The notes: generated by a model from the sequence alone, not told the origin. 64,000 bases of DNA from Azospirillum oryzae (GCF_900177515.1 NZ_FXAK01000010.1:372001-436000); one strand, 5' to 3'; counted from the stretch's first letter, positions 1 to 9,140 are shown. Made by a program: numbers and translations.

Positions 1-186
1 TCGACTGGTAGAAATCCTTGGCCTTCGACCGGGTTTGTTGATAGGTTTCGGCCGTTGCGTCGCGGCAGCTCCGCTTGCGTGTTTGCGCACCGGCCACCTG
101 AACGCAGCGTCCCGGACGATGGTTTGAACATTGCGGCTTGAACACCGCCAACCGAGCTTGGCCTCGACAGGTTTTGGAACGCCCCC
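1..186. other. Upstream region without a recognisable gene
   Basis: I see no supportable coding region or RNA gene here. It probably carries the promoter of the ferredoxin-NADP reductase gene that follows, but no convincing -35/-10 pair stands out. Confidence 0.4.
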
Positions 187-960
187 ATGAGCAACTTGAT
201 CAAAGAGCGCGTGCTGACCGTTCACCACTGGACCGACACGCTGTTCAGCTTCACCACCACGCGCGATCCGTCCTTCCGCTTCCTGCCGGGGCAGTTCACC
301 ATGATCGGGCTGGAGGTCGATGGTCGGCCCCTGCTGCGTGCCTACAGCCTCGTCAGCGCCCATTACGAGGAGACGCTGGAGTTCTTCAGCATCAAGGTGC
401 AGGACGGCCCGCTGACCTCGCGCCTGCAGCACCTGAAGGAAGGCGACACGCTGCTGGTGAACCGCAAGGCGACCGGCACGCTGATCACCGATAACCTGCT
501 TCCCGGGCGGAACCTGTATCTGCTGAGCACCGGCACCGGTCTGGCGCCGTTCCTCAGCATCATCAAGGACCCGGAGATGTACGAGAAGTTCGACCGGGTG
601 ATCCTGACCCACGGCACCCGCACCGTGGCGGAGCTGGCCTATGACGACCTGATCCAGCACAGCCTGCCGGAGAACGAGTTCTTCGGCGAGCAGGTGAAGG
701 AAAAGCTGCTGTATTACCCCACCGTGACGCGCGAGCCCTTCCGCAACCAGGGCCGCCTGACCACGCTGATGGAGACCGGCAAGCTCTACAGCGACCTGGG
801 CCTGCCGGAACTGGACGCCGAAAAGGACCGCGTGATGATCTGCGGCAGCCCGGCGATGCTGGCCGAGACCACCGCGATGATGGAACGCCGCGGCTTCGTC
901 ATGGGCACCAACGGCGAGCCGGGCGGTTTCGTCATCGAGAAGGCGTTCGTGGAGCGGTGA
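187..960 (+). CDS. fpr: Ferredoxin--NADP(+) reductase
   Basis: A cytoplasmic FAD enzyme that exchanges electrons between NADPH and ferredoxin or flavodoxin. At 257 residues it has the length of bacterial (subclass I, Azotobacter/Rhodobacter-type) FNRs. The FAD-binding RAYS motif lies near residue 60, the NADP-binding GTGLAPF segment near residue 118 and the MICGSP motif near residue 218. The protein ends EKAFVER; a short C-terminal extension past the last strand is typical of this subclass. The ATG is preceded by only a weak purine stretch. The gene stands alone and is closed by a strong terminator. In diazotrophs such enzymes can feed ferredoxin pools or act in oxidative stress; nothing in the sequence decides between these. 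Confidence 0.93.
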   Translation: MSNLIKERVLTVHHWTDTLFSFTTTRDPSFRFLPGQFTMIGLEVDGRPLLRAYSLVSAHYEETLEFFSIKVQDGPLTSRLQHLKEGDTLLVNRKATGTLITDNLLPGRNLYLLSTGTGLAPFLSIIKDPEMYEKFDRVILTHGTRTVAELAYDDLIQHSLPENEFFGEQVKEKLLYYPTVTREPFRNQGRLTTLMETGKLYSDLGLPELDAEKDRVMICGSPAMLAETTAMMERRGFVMGTNGEPGGFVIEKAFVER

Positions 961-1049
961 GGGTGGGCTAACTTTCGATGGAATAAACTCCCCCTCCCGC
1001 CGGTTTACCAATTCGTGACGAAGGCACGTCACTCAATCCTTGACCGACT

Positions 1050-1084
1050 GGGCGCGCCTCCTCCGGGGGGCGCGCCCATTTTCT
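1050..1084 (+). terminator. Rho-independent terminator after fpr
   Basis: A perfect 9-bp GC stem (GGGCGCGCC, loop, GGCGCGCCC) is followed by ATTTTCT. Confidence 0.8.
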
Positions 1085-1190
1085 GTCCCCCGATTTTCCG
1101 TCGGGAGCCGGTGAATAAAATCGCCGTCCGGCCTGTTGGTGCGACGGTCACCGTTCAAACCGTCAAGCCTTTGGTGTAGACATCCCGCCC

Positions 1191-2972
1191 ATGCGCCTGA
1201 TCCTCATCCTCGCCGCGATGATCGTCTCCGGCCTCGCGAATCTCGCCGTCTGGTCCCTGCCGAACCGTCCGGTGCCGCTCGACCCGCCGCCGGGGGGCAA
1301 GCTGCGCAGCGTGTCCTTCGCGCCTTTCCGCGACGGGCAGAGCCCGCTGACCGGCGTCCTGCCCTCCACCGCCCAGATCGAGGAGGACATGGTCGCCCTC
1401 GCGCCGCAGGTGGCCGGCATCCGCACCTACACCTCGCTGGAAGGCCTGCAGGTGGTGCCGGAACTGGCGCGCAAGCATGGGCTGCAGGTCACCATGGGGG
1501 CGTGGCTGTCGTCCCGGACCGACAAGAACGAGGCGGAGATCGCCTCGCTGATCGACCTCGCCAACCGCTATCCCGACGTCATCACCCGCGTCATCGTCGG
1601 CAACGAGGTGCTGCTGCGCCGCGAACTGACGCCGGAGCAGGTCGCCGGCTACATCGACCGCGTCAAGGCGGCGGTGAAGCAGCCGGTGTCCTATGCCGAC
1701 GTGTGGGAATGGTGGCTGAAATACCCGCAGATCGCGGACCATGTCGATTACCTGACCATCCATCTGCTGCCCTATTGGGAGGACGTGCCGGCCGGGGTCG
1801 AGGCCGCGACCGAGCGCATCCGCCAGAGCTATCGCATCATCGCCCACCGTTTCCCCGGCAAACCGATCCTGGTCGGCGAGACCGGCTGGCCGACGCAAGG
1901 CCGCTCGCGCGGGGCCGCCGTGCCGGGGCTGGTCAACAAGGCGAAGTTCGTCAACGCCTTCGTCCGCATGGCCGAGCAGGAGGGCTTCGATTACAACGTG
2001 ATCGAGGCCTTCGACCAGGAATGGAAGGCCAAGCTTGAGGGCACCGTCGGCGGCCATTGGGGCCTGTACAATGCCGACCGCACGCCGAAATTCTCGCTGG
2101 CCGGGCCGGTGGTCGGCAATGTCGCATGGCCCTGGCTGTTCGCGGTGTCGAGCGGGCTGGCGCTGGTGCTGCTAGGCGGTCTGGCGCTGTTGCGCCGCCA
2201 TGTGCCGGGCACCGGCTGGGTGGCGCTGATCCTGCTGGCGCAGGCGCTGTCCACCCTCTACGTCCGTGCCGCCTTCGTGGCGGAGCATGGCAAGCATTAC
2301 TGGCAGGACACCACGCTGGCCGTGGTGATGCTGGCGCTGACCGCCGCCTTGGCGCTGGCGGTGCTGCTGACCGCCCACCGCACGCTGGCGAGCGGCGGTC
2401 TGGCGCGCGAGCCGCTGGTCGGCCTGCGCCATGCCCGCCCGGCCCTGACCCGCACCGAGCGGGTGGGGCGGTGGAGCGCCGTCGCGCTGGGGTTGGTGGC
2501 GCTGGTGTGGTCGCTGCTGATCGTGTTCGACGGGCGTTATCGTGACTTCCCCAACCCGTATCTGCTGATCCCGGCGGTGGCGCTGCCGGCGCTGGGCCTG
2601 ATCCGTGCCGCCCGCCGGCCGGTGGGGACGGAGACGCGCAACGCGCTGGGCATCGCCAGCCTGTTCCGCCCGGCGGTCCCCGCCTCCGACGGCGAGCCGC
2701 GCGGCCTGTGCGGCGCCGTCCGCCGCCTGCCGGTCGAGTCGGCCCTGGGATTCGGGCTGCTGCTGGGGGCGCTGCTGACGGTGGTGGCGGAGGGCTTCGT
2801 GCCGCTCGAATCGCTGATCTACGGCCAGCTTCCCTTCATGGAGGCGCTGCACGAGGTCGATTGGACGCGGCCGAACTGGGAGGCGCTGGGCTGGGCGGCC
2901 CTGCAGATCCTGCTGGCGCTGCCCTTCCTGGCCGGGGTATGGAGCGCCCGGCGTCCGCTGCGGCGGATTTGA
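1191..2972 (+). CDS. Membrane-anchored GH17 family beta-glucan enzyme
   Basis: A 593-residue protein with an N-terminal membrane segment (about residues 1-22), a glycoside hydrolase family 17 domain (about 35-290) and a C-terminal half with about eight membrane spans. The predicted catalytic residues are visible: VGNEVLLRR near residue 140 (acid/base Glu) and GETGWPTQG near residue 230 (nucleophile Glu). GH17 proteins fused to membrane regions in rhizobia (NdvC type) and pseudomonads act on beta-1,3/1,6-glucans, often as transglycosylases making periplasmic or cyclic glucans. No GT2 synthase domain is present, so a partner synthase must lie elsewhere if it belongs to glucan synthesis. The start has no clear ribosome binding site. 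Confidence 0.8.
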   Translation: MRLILILAAMIVSGLANLAVWSLPNRPVPLDPPPGGKLRSVSFAPFRDGQSPLTGVLPSTAQIEEDMVALAPQVAGIRTYTSLEGLQVVPELARKHGLQVTMGAWLSSRTDKNEAEIASLIDLANRYPDVITRVIVGNEVLLRRELTPEQVAGYIDRVKAAVKQPVSYADVWEWWLKYPQIADHVDYLTIHLLPYWEDVPAGVEAATERIRQSYRIIAHRFPGKPILVGETGWPTQGRSRGAAVPGLVNKAKFVNAFVRMAEQEGFDYNVIEAFDQEWKAKLEGTVGGHWGLYNADRTPKFSLAGPVVGNVAWPWLFAVSSGLALVLLGGLALLRRHVPGTGWVALILLAQALSTLYVRAAFVAEHGKHYWQDTTLAVVMLALTAALALAVLLTAHRTLASGGLAREPLVGLRHARPALTRTERVGRWSAVALGLVALVWSLLIVFDGRYRDFPNPYLLIPAVALPALGLIRAARRPVGTETRNALGIASLFRPAVPASDGEPRGLCGAVRRLPVESALGFGLLLGALLTVVAEGFVPLESLIYGQLPFMEALHEVDWTRPNWEALGWAALQILLALPFLAGVWSARRPLRRI

Positions 2973-3061
2973 CGCCAGCCGGCCGCCAGCGGGGCTATTG
3001 CGCCGGCCGCCGCGCTGTGGATTGATGGACGGGTTCCTGGCACTACCCGGAGACCCGTCCG

Positions 3062-3688
3062 ATGTCCCCCGATCTGTGGCTCGCCTTCGCCGCCGCCTCC
3101 GCCATCATGCTGATGATCCCCGGGCCGACGGTGCTGATCGTCGTGTCCTATGCGCTGGGCCATGGGCGGCAATCGGCGATGGCGACGGTGGCGGGGGTGG
3201 CGCTGGGCGACTTCACCGCCATGACCGCCTCCATGCTGGGGCTCGGGGTGCTGCTGTCGACCTCGGCGGCGCTGTTCACCGTGCTGAAATGGGTCGGTGC
3301 CGCCTATCTGGTCTATCTCGGCATCAAGCTGTGGCGGGCGCCGGTCAAAGGGGTGGAGACGGTGGCCGACGAGTCGGGCGTCCGGCCCTGGCGCATGATG
3401 CTGCACACCTATGCCGTCACCGCGCTGAACCCCAAGAGCATCGTCTTCTTCGTCGCTTTCCTGCCGCAGTTCCTCGACACCGGCCGGCCGCTGGCCGGGC
3501 AGATGGTGGTGATGGAGGCGACCTTCCTGGTGCTGGCGACACTGAACGCCGCCGGTTATGCGCTGCTGGCTTCGGCGGCGCGGCGCGCGGTGCGGAGGCC
3601 GTCGGTGCAGCGGGCGGTCAACCGGGTCGGCGGGTCGCTGCTGATGGCGGCCGGGCTGCTGACCGTCGCCTGGAAGCGGACGGCCTGA
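3062..3688 (+). CDS. LysE/RhtB family exporter
   Basis: A 208-residue inner-membrane protein with about six hydrophobic segments. It has the typical family start (LWLAFAAASAIMLMIPGPT) and the conserved NPKSIVFFVAFLPQF segment near residue 123. The family exports amino acids such as lysine, homoserine or threonine; the substrate cannot be told from sequence. GGAGA sits about 8 nt upstream of the ATG. It appears monocistronic. Confidence 0.88.
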   Translation: MSPDLWLAFAAASAIMLMIPGPTVLIVVSYALGHGRQSAMATVAGVALGDFTAMTASMLGLGVLLSTSAALFTVLKWVGAAYLVYLGIKLWRAPVKGVETVADESGVRPWRMMLHTYAVTALNPKSIVFFVAFLPQFLDTGRPLAGQMVVMEATFLVLATLNAAGYALLASAARRAVRRPSVQRAVNRVGGSLLMAAGLLTVAWKRTA

Positions 3689-3819
3689 GGCGGTCGTGCA
3701 GCCGCCGTTTCATTGACAAATCATCATAACTTCATCGAAAATTGTCGGTGCATTGGGGGATGCACGCGCCGGTAATTTTCAGGACGCCGGCCGAAGCGAA
3801 TCGAACCGCGGGGGCGGTG

Positions 3820-5370
3820 ATGGCCGAGGGCTGCGACAGGGGTGAAAACGGCGACGTGTTGGAATTCGCCGCCGAGACCGAGGACGCCGCCGATGGGGAT
3901 GGCGACGGCTGGCGGCGCAACCCGCCCTGGCTGATCCTGATCGTCGACGACGACCACGAGGTCCACGCCATCACCCGCGTCGTGCTGGGCGAGATGAGCT
4001 TCGAGGAGCGGCCGGTCCGCTTCCTGTCGGCCTACACCGCGCGGCAGGCGCGCTCGCTTCTGGTCGAGCATCCGGGCATCGCCGCCATCCTGCTGGACGT
4101 GGTGATGGAGACCGACGACGCCGGGCTGAAGCTGGTCCGCCACATCCGCGAGGAGATGGGCAACCGGCAGGTCCGCATCATCCTGCGCACCGGCCAGCCG
4201 GGGCAGGCGCCGGAGCGGCAGGTGATCGCCGCCTACGACATCAACGACTACAAGGCCAAGAGCGAGCTGACGGCGCAGAAGCTCTACACCGCTGCCGTCG
4301 CGGCTCTGCGCTCCTACCAGCACATCGCCACCATCGAGCGTGGCCGGCAGGGGCTGGAGCGGGTGATGGAGGCGGCCGACCATCTGGCCGGGCTGCGCTC
4401 GCGCTCGCATTTCCTGGCCGGGCTGGTCGGGCGGGCGGCGGCGCTGGTGACCGGCGTACAGTCCGCCCTGCTGTATGGACCGGGGGAGGGCGGCCGGCCG
4501 GCGATCGTGGCGGAGGCCGGTCTGCCTGCCGACCTGCCGGCGGAGGCCGCGGCCGACATCCTGGCGACGCTGGGCGATGGTCAGGCGCGCTGGGGGAGCC
4601 GGCATGGGGTGGCGGCGCTGCGCAGCCGCGACGCCGCCCCCTTGGCGCTCTGCCTGCTGGGCGGCCCCTTTATCGAGGGCGACCGGCCGCTGGTGGAACT
4701 GCTCTGCACCAAGGCTGCGGTCGGGCTGGACAATCTGCGGCTCTATGAGCGGCTGAACCAGGCGCAGATCGCCACCGTCCATGCGCTGGGCAAGCTGGCC
4801 GAATACAAGGACGAGGTCACCGGCGACCATGTGAAGCGGCTGGGCCGCTGGGCCACCGCCATCGCCCGCGAGCTGTATGCCCGCAACGCCTTCGCGGACG
4901 AGCTGGACGACTGGTTCTGCGACACCATCGGGCTTGCCAGCGTTCTGCACGACGTCGGCAAGGTCAGCATCCCCGACGCCATCCTGCGCAAGCCGGGCCG
5001 GCTGGACGAGGCGGAGATGGCGGTGATGCGCGACCATGCGTCCATCGGCGGCAGCATCCTGCGCGACGCCTGCGGCGGCGACCGCCGCGGCTATCTGTCG
5101 ATGGGGGCGGAGATCGCCGAGAGCCATCACGAGAAGTTCGACGGCAGCGGCTATCCGCAGGGGCTGGCCGGTGACTCCATCCCGCTTGCCGGCCGCATCG
5201 TCGCCGTCGCCGACGTGTTCGACGCGCTGCTGCATTGCCGTCCCTACAAGAAGGCGTGGGACATCGCAGAAGTGCTGGATTTGCTGCGCGCCGAAGCGGG
5301 CAGCCATTTCGACCCGCGCGTGGTCGATGCCTTTCTGGCCGTGCTGGAACGCGACGGGGCGGGGGTGTAG
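3820..5370 (+). CDS. Response regulator with DUF3369 and HD-GYP phosphodiesterase domain
   Basis: A cytoplasmic protein of about 516 residues. A receiver domain (LILIVDDDHEVH, phospho-acceptor in AILLDVVM) is followed by a DUF3369 sensor domain and a C-terminal HD-GYP domain. The metal and catalytic motifs are intact: LHDVGK, RDHASIGG, ESHHEKFDGSGYP and VADVFDALLHCRPYK. HD-GYP proteins hydrolyse cyclic di-GMP, so this should lower c-di-GMP in response to a histidine kinase signal. No kinase is adjacent. I chose the ATG at 3820, which has GGGG a few bases upstream. In-frame TTG (3742) and ATG (3760) starts would add 20-26 residues. Confidence 0.88.
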   Translation: MAEGCDRGENGDVLEFAAETEDAADGDGDGWRRNPPWLILIVDDDHEVHAITRVVLGEMSFEERPVRFLSAYTARQARSLLVEHPGIAAILLDVVMETDDAGLKLVRHIREEMGNRQVRIILRTGQPGQAPERQVIAAYDINDYKAKSELTAQKLYTAAVAALRSYQHIATIERGRQGLERVMEAADHLAGLRSRSHFLAGLVGRAAALVTGVQSALLYGPGEGGRPAIVAEAGLPADLPAEAAADILATLGDGQARWGSRHGVAALRSRDAAPLALCLLGGPFIEGDRPLVELLCTKAAVGLDNLRLYERLNQAQIATVHALGKLAEYKDEVTGDHVKRLGRWATAIARELYARNAFADELDDWFCDTIGLASVLHDVGKVSIPDAILRKPGRLDEAEMAVMRDHASIGGSILRDACGGDRRGYLSMGAEIAESHHEKFDGSGYPQGLAGDSIPLAGRIVAVADVFDALLHCRPYKKAWDIAEVLDLLRAEAGSHFDPRVVDAFLAVLERDGAGV

Positions 5371-5404
5371 GTCCCCCGTCCCGTCGAAGACGCCCCTCTG
5401 GTGC

Positions 5405-6211
5405 TCAGACGCCCAGCACGTCGCGCATGCTGTAGAGGCCCGGCGTCTTGTCCTGCGCCCACAGGGCGGCGCGGACGGCGCCCTTGGCGTAGATCTGACG
5501 ACCGGAGGCCTTGTGGGTCAGCTCGACCCGCTCGCCGTCGCCGGCGAAGATGACGGTGTGATCGCCGATCACATCGCCGCCGCGCAGGGTGGCGAAGCCG
5601 ATTTCGCCCTGCGGGCGGGCGCCGGTGTGGCCGTCGCGCACCTTCTGCCAGACATCCTCCAGCGCAACCCCGCGTCCGGCCGCCGCGGCGCGGCCGAGGC
5701 CGAGCGCGGTGCCCGACGGCGCATCGACCTTGCGGCGGTGGTGCATCTCCAGGATGTCGATGTCGAAATCGTCGCCCAGCGTGTGGGCCACCTGCTCCAC
5801 CAGCGCCAGCAGCAGGTTGACGCCCAGCGACATGTTGGGCGACTGGACGATGGCGGTGTGGGTGGCGGCGGTGGCGATGGCCGCCTGCTGCGACGGATTC
5901 AGGCCGGTGGTGCCGACGACCAGCACGGTTTCCGACTGGGCGGCCAGCGCAGCGTGCCGTTCCGTCGACTCGGGGCTGGTGAAGTCGATCACCGCATCCG
6001 CCTCCGCGAACAGGGCGACCGGGTCGTCGATGGCGGTCACGCCCAGCGGGTCGATCCCGGCCAGGATGCCCAGATCCTTGCCCAGAGCCGGGCCGCCCAC
6101 CCGCTCGGTCCCGCCGGCCACCGTGCAGCCCGCGGTCGCCGCGATCTCGCGCACCAGCATCTGGCCCATGCGCCCCGCGCACCCGACGACACCGATCTTC
6201 ATGACGCCCAT
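5405..6211 (-). CDS. dapB: 4-hydroxy-tetrahydrodipicolinate reductase
   Basis: A cytoplasmic enzyme of the diaminopimelate/lysine pathway that reduces 4-hydroxy-tetrahydrodipicolinate with NAD(P)H. 268 residues, normal length. The N-terminal nucleotide-binding motif GCAGRMG and the active-site segment HHRRKVDAPSGTAL (residues about 155-168) are both present. An alternative start three codons in (MKIGVVG) is equally plausible. It is convergent with the HD-GYP gene and is the upstream neighbour, on the same strand, of nothing obviously related. A dapC-type aminotransferase lies 5.7 kb away and lysA 20 kb away. Confidence 0.96.
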   Translation of the reverse strand: MGVMKIGVVGCAGRMGQMLVREIAATAGCTVAGGTERVGGPALGKDLGILAGIDPLGVTAIDDPVALFAEADAVIDFTSPESTERHAALAAQSETVLVVGTTGLNPSQQAAIATAATHTAIVQSPNMSLGVNLLLALVEQVAHTLGDDFDIDILEMHHRRKVDAPSGTALGLGRAAAAGRGVALEDVWQKVRDGHTGARPQGEIGFATLRGGDVIGDHTVIFAGDGERVELTHKASGRQIYAKGAVRAALWAQDKTPGLYSMRDVLGV

Positions 6212-6278
6212 CCCCTGTTCATCTCTGCCGGCCGGCTTTCCAGCCCTCCCAGCGGTTTAGCACAGGCCCGGCCGGGGC

Positions 6279-7241
6279 TTAAGCGCCAAGGCAGCCGCGC
6301 AGCGATGCGGCGAGGTTGCGCATCAGGGTGGGGTAGAGCGCTTCGCCTTCCGGCAGGTCGGCGCCTTCGGGGTCGAGCACGCCGGTCTTGGCCTTGGTGC
6401 CCTCGACCACCGTGCGGACCAGCGTCGGTTCGAACTGCGGCTCGGAAAAGACGCAGGCGGCGTTCAGACCGGCGATCTTGGCGCGGATGGCGGACAGCCG
6501 TTTGGCCGAGGGACGGCGGTCGGGGCTGACGGTGATCGACCCCACCGCCGACAGGTCGTAGCGCGCCTCGAAATACTGGTAGGCGTCGTGGAAGACGACG
6601 AAGGGCTTGTCCTTCAGCGGTGCGAGCGTCGTCTTCAGTTCCGCGTCCAGCGCGTCGAGCGCCTGCAGCGTGCGGTCGGCGTTGGTGCGGTAGGCCTCGG
6701 CATCGGCCGGGTCCTTGGCGGCCAGCGCGTCGGCCGTCGCCGTGACGATGGCGCGGGCGTTGGCGGGATCGAGCCAGATGTGGCTGTTCAGTTCCTCGTG
6801 GTCTTCATGGGCGTGATCCTTGTGGTCATGGTCATGATGCTCATGGCCGTGGTCGTGGGGTTCCCAGGCGCCGCCTTCGCGGGCTTGCAGCAGGGTCAGG
6901 CTTTTCAGGTCCATCAGGGTCAGCCGCGTCGCCTTGGGCGCGTTGGCCTGCAAGGGCTTTTCCAGGAAACCTTCCAGTTCGGGGCCGACCCAGACCACCA
7001 GATCGGCGGCCGACAGCGCCTTCGCGTCCGACGGCTTCATCGTGTAGCTGTGCGGGGAGGCGCCGCCGCGGACCAGCAGCGTCGGCTCCCCCACCCCGTG
7101 CATGACCGAAGCGACGAGGGAATGGATCGGCTTGATCGACACCACCACCTTCGGCGCCTCGGCCCAGGCCGGCAGGGAGGCGGTTGCGGCGGTCGCGGCA
7201 AGGGCCGCGGTCAGAAGTGCGGACAGCGCGGTAAGGCGCAT
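6279..7241 (-). CDS. znuA: Zinc ABC transporter, periplasmic zinc-binding protein
   Basis: A 320-residue solute-binding protein of the cluster A-I metal family. It has an N-terminal signal peptide (about residues 1-27, ending LPAWA) and a His/Asp-rich loop at about residues 130-155 (HDHGHEHHDHDHKDHAHEDHEE). The zinc-ligand contexts KPIHSLV, SHIWLDP and VFHDAYQYF are visible. It delivers zinc to ZnuB in the inner membrane. It is divergent from znuCB across a 20-bp palindrome resembling a Zur operator, so both arms should be induced by zinc starvation. Confidence 0.95.
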   Translation of the reverse strand: MRLTALSALLTAALAATAATASLPAWAEAPKVVVSIKPIHSLVASVMHGVGEPTLLVRGGASPHSYTMKPSDAKALSAADLVVWVGPELEGFLEKPLQANAPKATRLTLMDLKSLTLLQAREGGAWEPHDHGHEHHDHDHKDHAHEDHEELNSHIWLDPANARAIVTATADALAAKDPADAEAYRTNADRTLQALDALDAELKTTLAPLKDKPFVVFHDAYQYFEARYDLSAVGSITVSPDRRPSAKRLSAIRAKIAGLNAACVFSEPQFEPTLVRTVVEGTKAKTGVLDPEGADLPEGEALYPTLMRNLAASLRGCLGA

Positions 7242-7310
7242 GGGAGGGATCCTCTCGACTTGCTGGACAGGTCGCTGGTTTCAGCGCATAGGGAAGTCAC
7301 GCTCAACTGG

Positions 7311-7330
7311 TGTCACGTTATAACATAACA
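7311..7330. promoter_or_regulatory. Putative Zur operator between znuA and znuC
   Basis: The palindrome TGTCACGTTATAACATAACA is centred on GTTATAAC, with 8 of 10 half-site positions matching. It resembles the alphaproteobacterial Zur consensus built around GTTATAAC. It contains a TATAAC/GTTATA hexamer that could serve as a -10 box on either strand. Its last base is the A of the znuC ATG. Confidence 0.75.
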
Positions 7331-8130
7331 TGTCAACACCCACTCTTTCACGGGATGAGTCCGCGCTGTTCGCCGGCCCGCTCGCCTGGACCGAGGATCT
7401 GACCGTGCGTTTCGGCCGCCGCACCGTGCTGGACCGCGTCAACGTCGCCGTCCAGCCGGGGGAGGTGGTGACGCTGATCGGCCCGAACGGCGCCGGCAAG
7501 ACGACGCTGGTGCGCGCCGTGCTGGGGCTGGTGGCGCCCGACGGCGGGCGGGTGCTGCGGCGCCCGAACCTGCGGGTCGGCTACATGCCGCAACGGCTGG
7601 CGGTGGACCGCACGCTGCCGCTGACCGTGCGCCGGTTCCTGGCGCTTTGGCGGCCGGTGACCGCCGACAAGGTGGAGGCGGCGCTGGAGGAGGCCGGGGT
7701 GACGCGGCTGGCCGATTCGGCGGTGCAGACCATCTCCGGCGGCGAGATGCAGCGGGTTCTGCTGGCCCGTGCCCTGCTGGGCGAACCGGACCTGCTGGTG
7801 CTGGACGAACCCGATCAGGCGGTGGACGTGCATGGGCAGGCGGAACTGTTCAACCGCATCGCCCAGGTGCGGCAGCGGCGCGGCTGCGGCGTGCTGCTGG
7901 TCAGCCACGACCTGCACACGGTGATGGCGCGCACCGACCGGGTGATCTGCCTGAACAGCCATGTCTGCTGTTCCGGCCGGCCGGAGGATGTCAGCCGGCA
8001 CCCGGAATATCACGCGCTGTTCGGCGGCCATGCCCGCGATCTGGCCGTCTATGTCCATCACCACGACCACGCCCATGCCGAGGACGGCAAGGTGGTTCCG
8101 GAGCATGACGGGAGCTGCTGCCATGGATGA
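7330..8130 (+). CDS. znuC: Zinc ABC transporter, ATP-binding protein
   Basis: A 266-residue ATPase that powers zinc uptake. Walker A GPNGAGKTT (near residue 57), signature ISGGEMQR (near 138) and Walker B LLVLDEPDQAVD (near 156) are intact. The C-terminus carries a His/Asp-rich tail (HHHDHAHAEDG) that may bind zinc. The ATG at 7330 abuts the Zur palindrome and has no Shine-Dalgarno sequence. Because a TATAAC hexamer lies at 7319-7324, translation may start on a leaderless transcript. No good downstream ATG exists in frame before the ABC core. It overlaps znuB by 8 nt. Confidence 0.95.
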   Translation: MSTPTLSRDESALFAGPLAWTEDLTVRFGRRTVLDRVNVAVQPGEVVTLIGPNGAGKTTLVRAVLGLVAPDGGRVLRRPNLRVGYMPQRLAVDRTLPLTVRRFLALWRPVTADKVEAALEEAGVTRLADSAVQTISGGEMQRVLLARALLGEPDLLVLDEPDQAVDVHGQAELFNRIAQVRQRRGCGVLLVSHDLHTVMARTDRVICLNSHVCCSGRPEDVSRHPEYHALFGGHARDLAVYVHHHDHAHAEDGKVVPEHDGSCCHG

Positions 8131-8908
8131 GTTCGTGATCCGCGCCCTGCTGGCCGGCGGCGGCATCGCCCTGCTGGCCGGGCCGCTGGGGTCCTTCGTG
8201 GTGTGGCGGCGCATGGCCTATTTCGGCGACACGCTGGCCCATTCGGCCTTGCTGGGCGTGACGCTGGGTTTCCTGCTGGGCGTCAATCCGATGATCGGCG
8301 TGATGGTGGTGTGCGTGACGCTGGCGCTGGCGCTGGTGGCGCTGCAGAGGCGGCGCAACCTTGCGGCGGATACGCTGCTGGGCATCCTGTCGCACGGGTC
8401 GCTGTCGCTGGGGCTGGTGGCGCTGGCGTTTCTGGAGACCTTGCGCGTCGATCTGATGGCCTATCTGTTCGGTGACATCCTGTCGGTGACCGACGGCGAC
8501 CTGATGGCGATCTATGGCGGCGGCGCGGTGGCGCTGACCGGGCTGGCACTGCTGTGGCGCCGGCTGCTGGCGGTGACGGTGGACGAGGATCTGGCGCGGG
8601 TGGAGGGCATGCCGGTCGACGCCCTGCGGCTGGCCTTCATGCTGCTGATCGCGCTGGTGATCGCCATCGCCATGAAGATCGTCGGCATCCTGCTGATCAC
8701 CTCGCTGCTGATCATCCCGGCGGCCTCCGCCCGCCGTTTCGCCCGCACGCCGGAGGGAATGGCGGTGCTGGCGTCGGTCCTGGGCATCCTGGCTGTGGTC
8801 GCCGGGCTGCTGGCGTCGCTGAACTGGGATTTGCCGGGCGGACCGAGCGTGGTGGTGTCGGCGGCAGCGCTGTTCCTGCTGGGATCGCTGGTGCCTATAC
8901 GGCGTTGA
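8123..8908 (+). CDS. znuB: Zinc ABC transporter, permease
   Basis: A 261-residue inner-membrane protein with about eight or nine hydrophobic segments and the ABC-3 family features (GPLGSFVVWRRMAYFGDTLAHSALLG near the N-terminus; AMKIVGILLITSLLIIPAA near residue 180). The ATG overlaps the end of znuC by 8 nt and has GGGAG at 8110-8114, so translation is probably coupled. It forms the channel for the ZnuABC importer. Longer upstream starts lie inside znuC in another frame and are unlikely. Confidence 0.94.
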   Translation: MDEFVIRALLAGGGIALLAGPLGSFVVWRRMAYFGDTLAHSALLGVTLGFLLGVNPMIGVMVVCVTLALALVALQRRRNLAADTLLGILSHGSLSLGLVALAFLETLRVDLMAYLFGDILSVTDGDLMAIYGGGAVALTGLALLWRRLLAVTVDEDLARVEGMPVDALRLAFMLLIALVIAIAMKIVGILLITSLLIIPAASARRFARTPEGMAVLASVLGILAVVAGLLASLNWDLPGGPSVVVSAAALFLLGSLVPIRR

Positions 8909-9064
8909 TGTGCGGCGTTGATGTGCGTCGCTGACTGCAATCAGGAAAAGATTACGCCCGCATGTAATTCCCGTTTGCGGACGTGCGCGCCTGCGCCATA
9001 GTCCCCCGGCGGACGCGATGGCGGAAGGGCCGCCATCGCCGCCGCACGAACGGAGGGTTTGAGG

Positions 9065-9139
9065 ATGGAACGCTTCCTCACTCTCCTGATCCTGGTGCTG
9101 GAGATCGTCAAGCGGCTGCTTGACCTTCTGATGCACTAA
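9065..9139 (+). CDS. Candidate 24-residue hydrophobic/amphipathic peptide
   Basis: A complete short reading frame encodes MERFLTLLILVLEIVKRLLD followed by LLMH. It starts with ATG and has a near-perfect GGAGG 8 nt upstream plus a second GAGG touching the start. The peptide is one Leu/Ile/Val-rich helix with charged residues at 2, 3, 13, 16, 17 and 20, so it could insert in or lie along the membrane. The stop codon is followed within 2 nt by a strong stem-loop. I do not recognise a family. The size, the hydrophobicity and the adjacent structured RNA resemble type I toxin or small membrane-regulator genes, but no function is shown. Confidence 0.5.
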   Translation: MERFLTLLILVLEIVKRLLDLLMH

Positions 9140-9140
9140 G

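Noticed and set aside
7961..8122. Longer znuB start within znuC
   Set aside because: The extra residues are in the wrong frame of znuC and lack membrane or family features; ATG 8123 with GGGAG is a better start.
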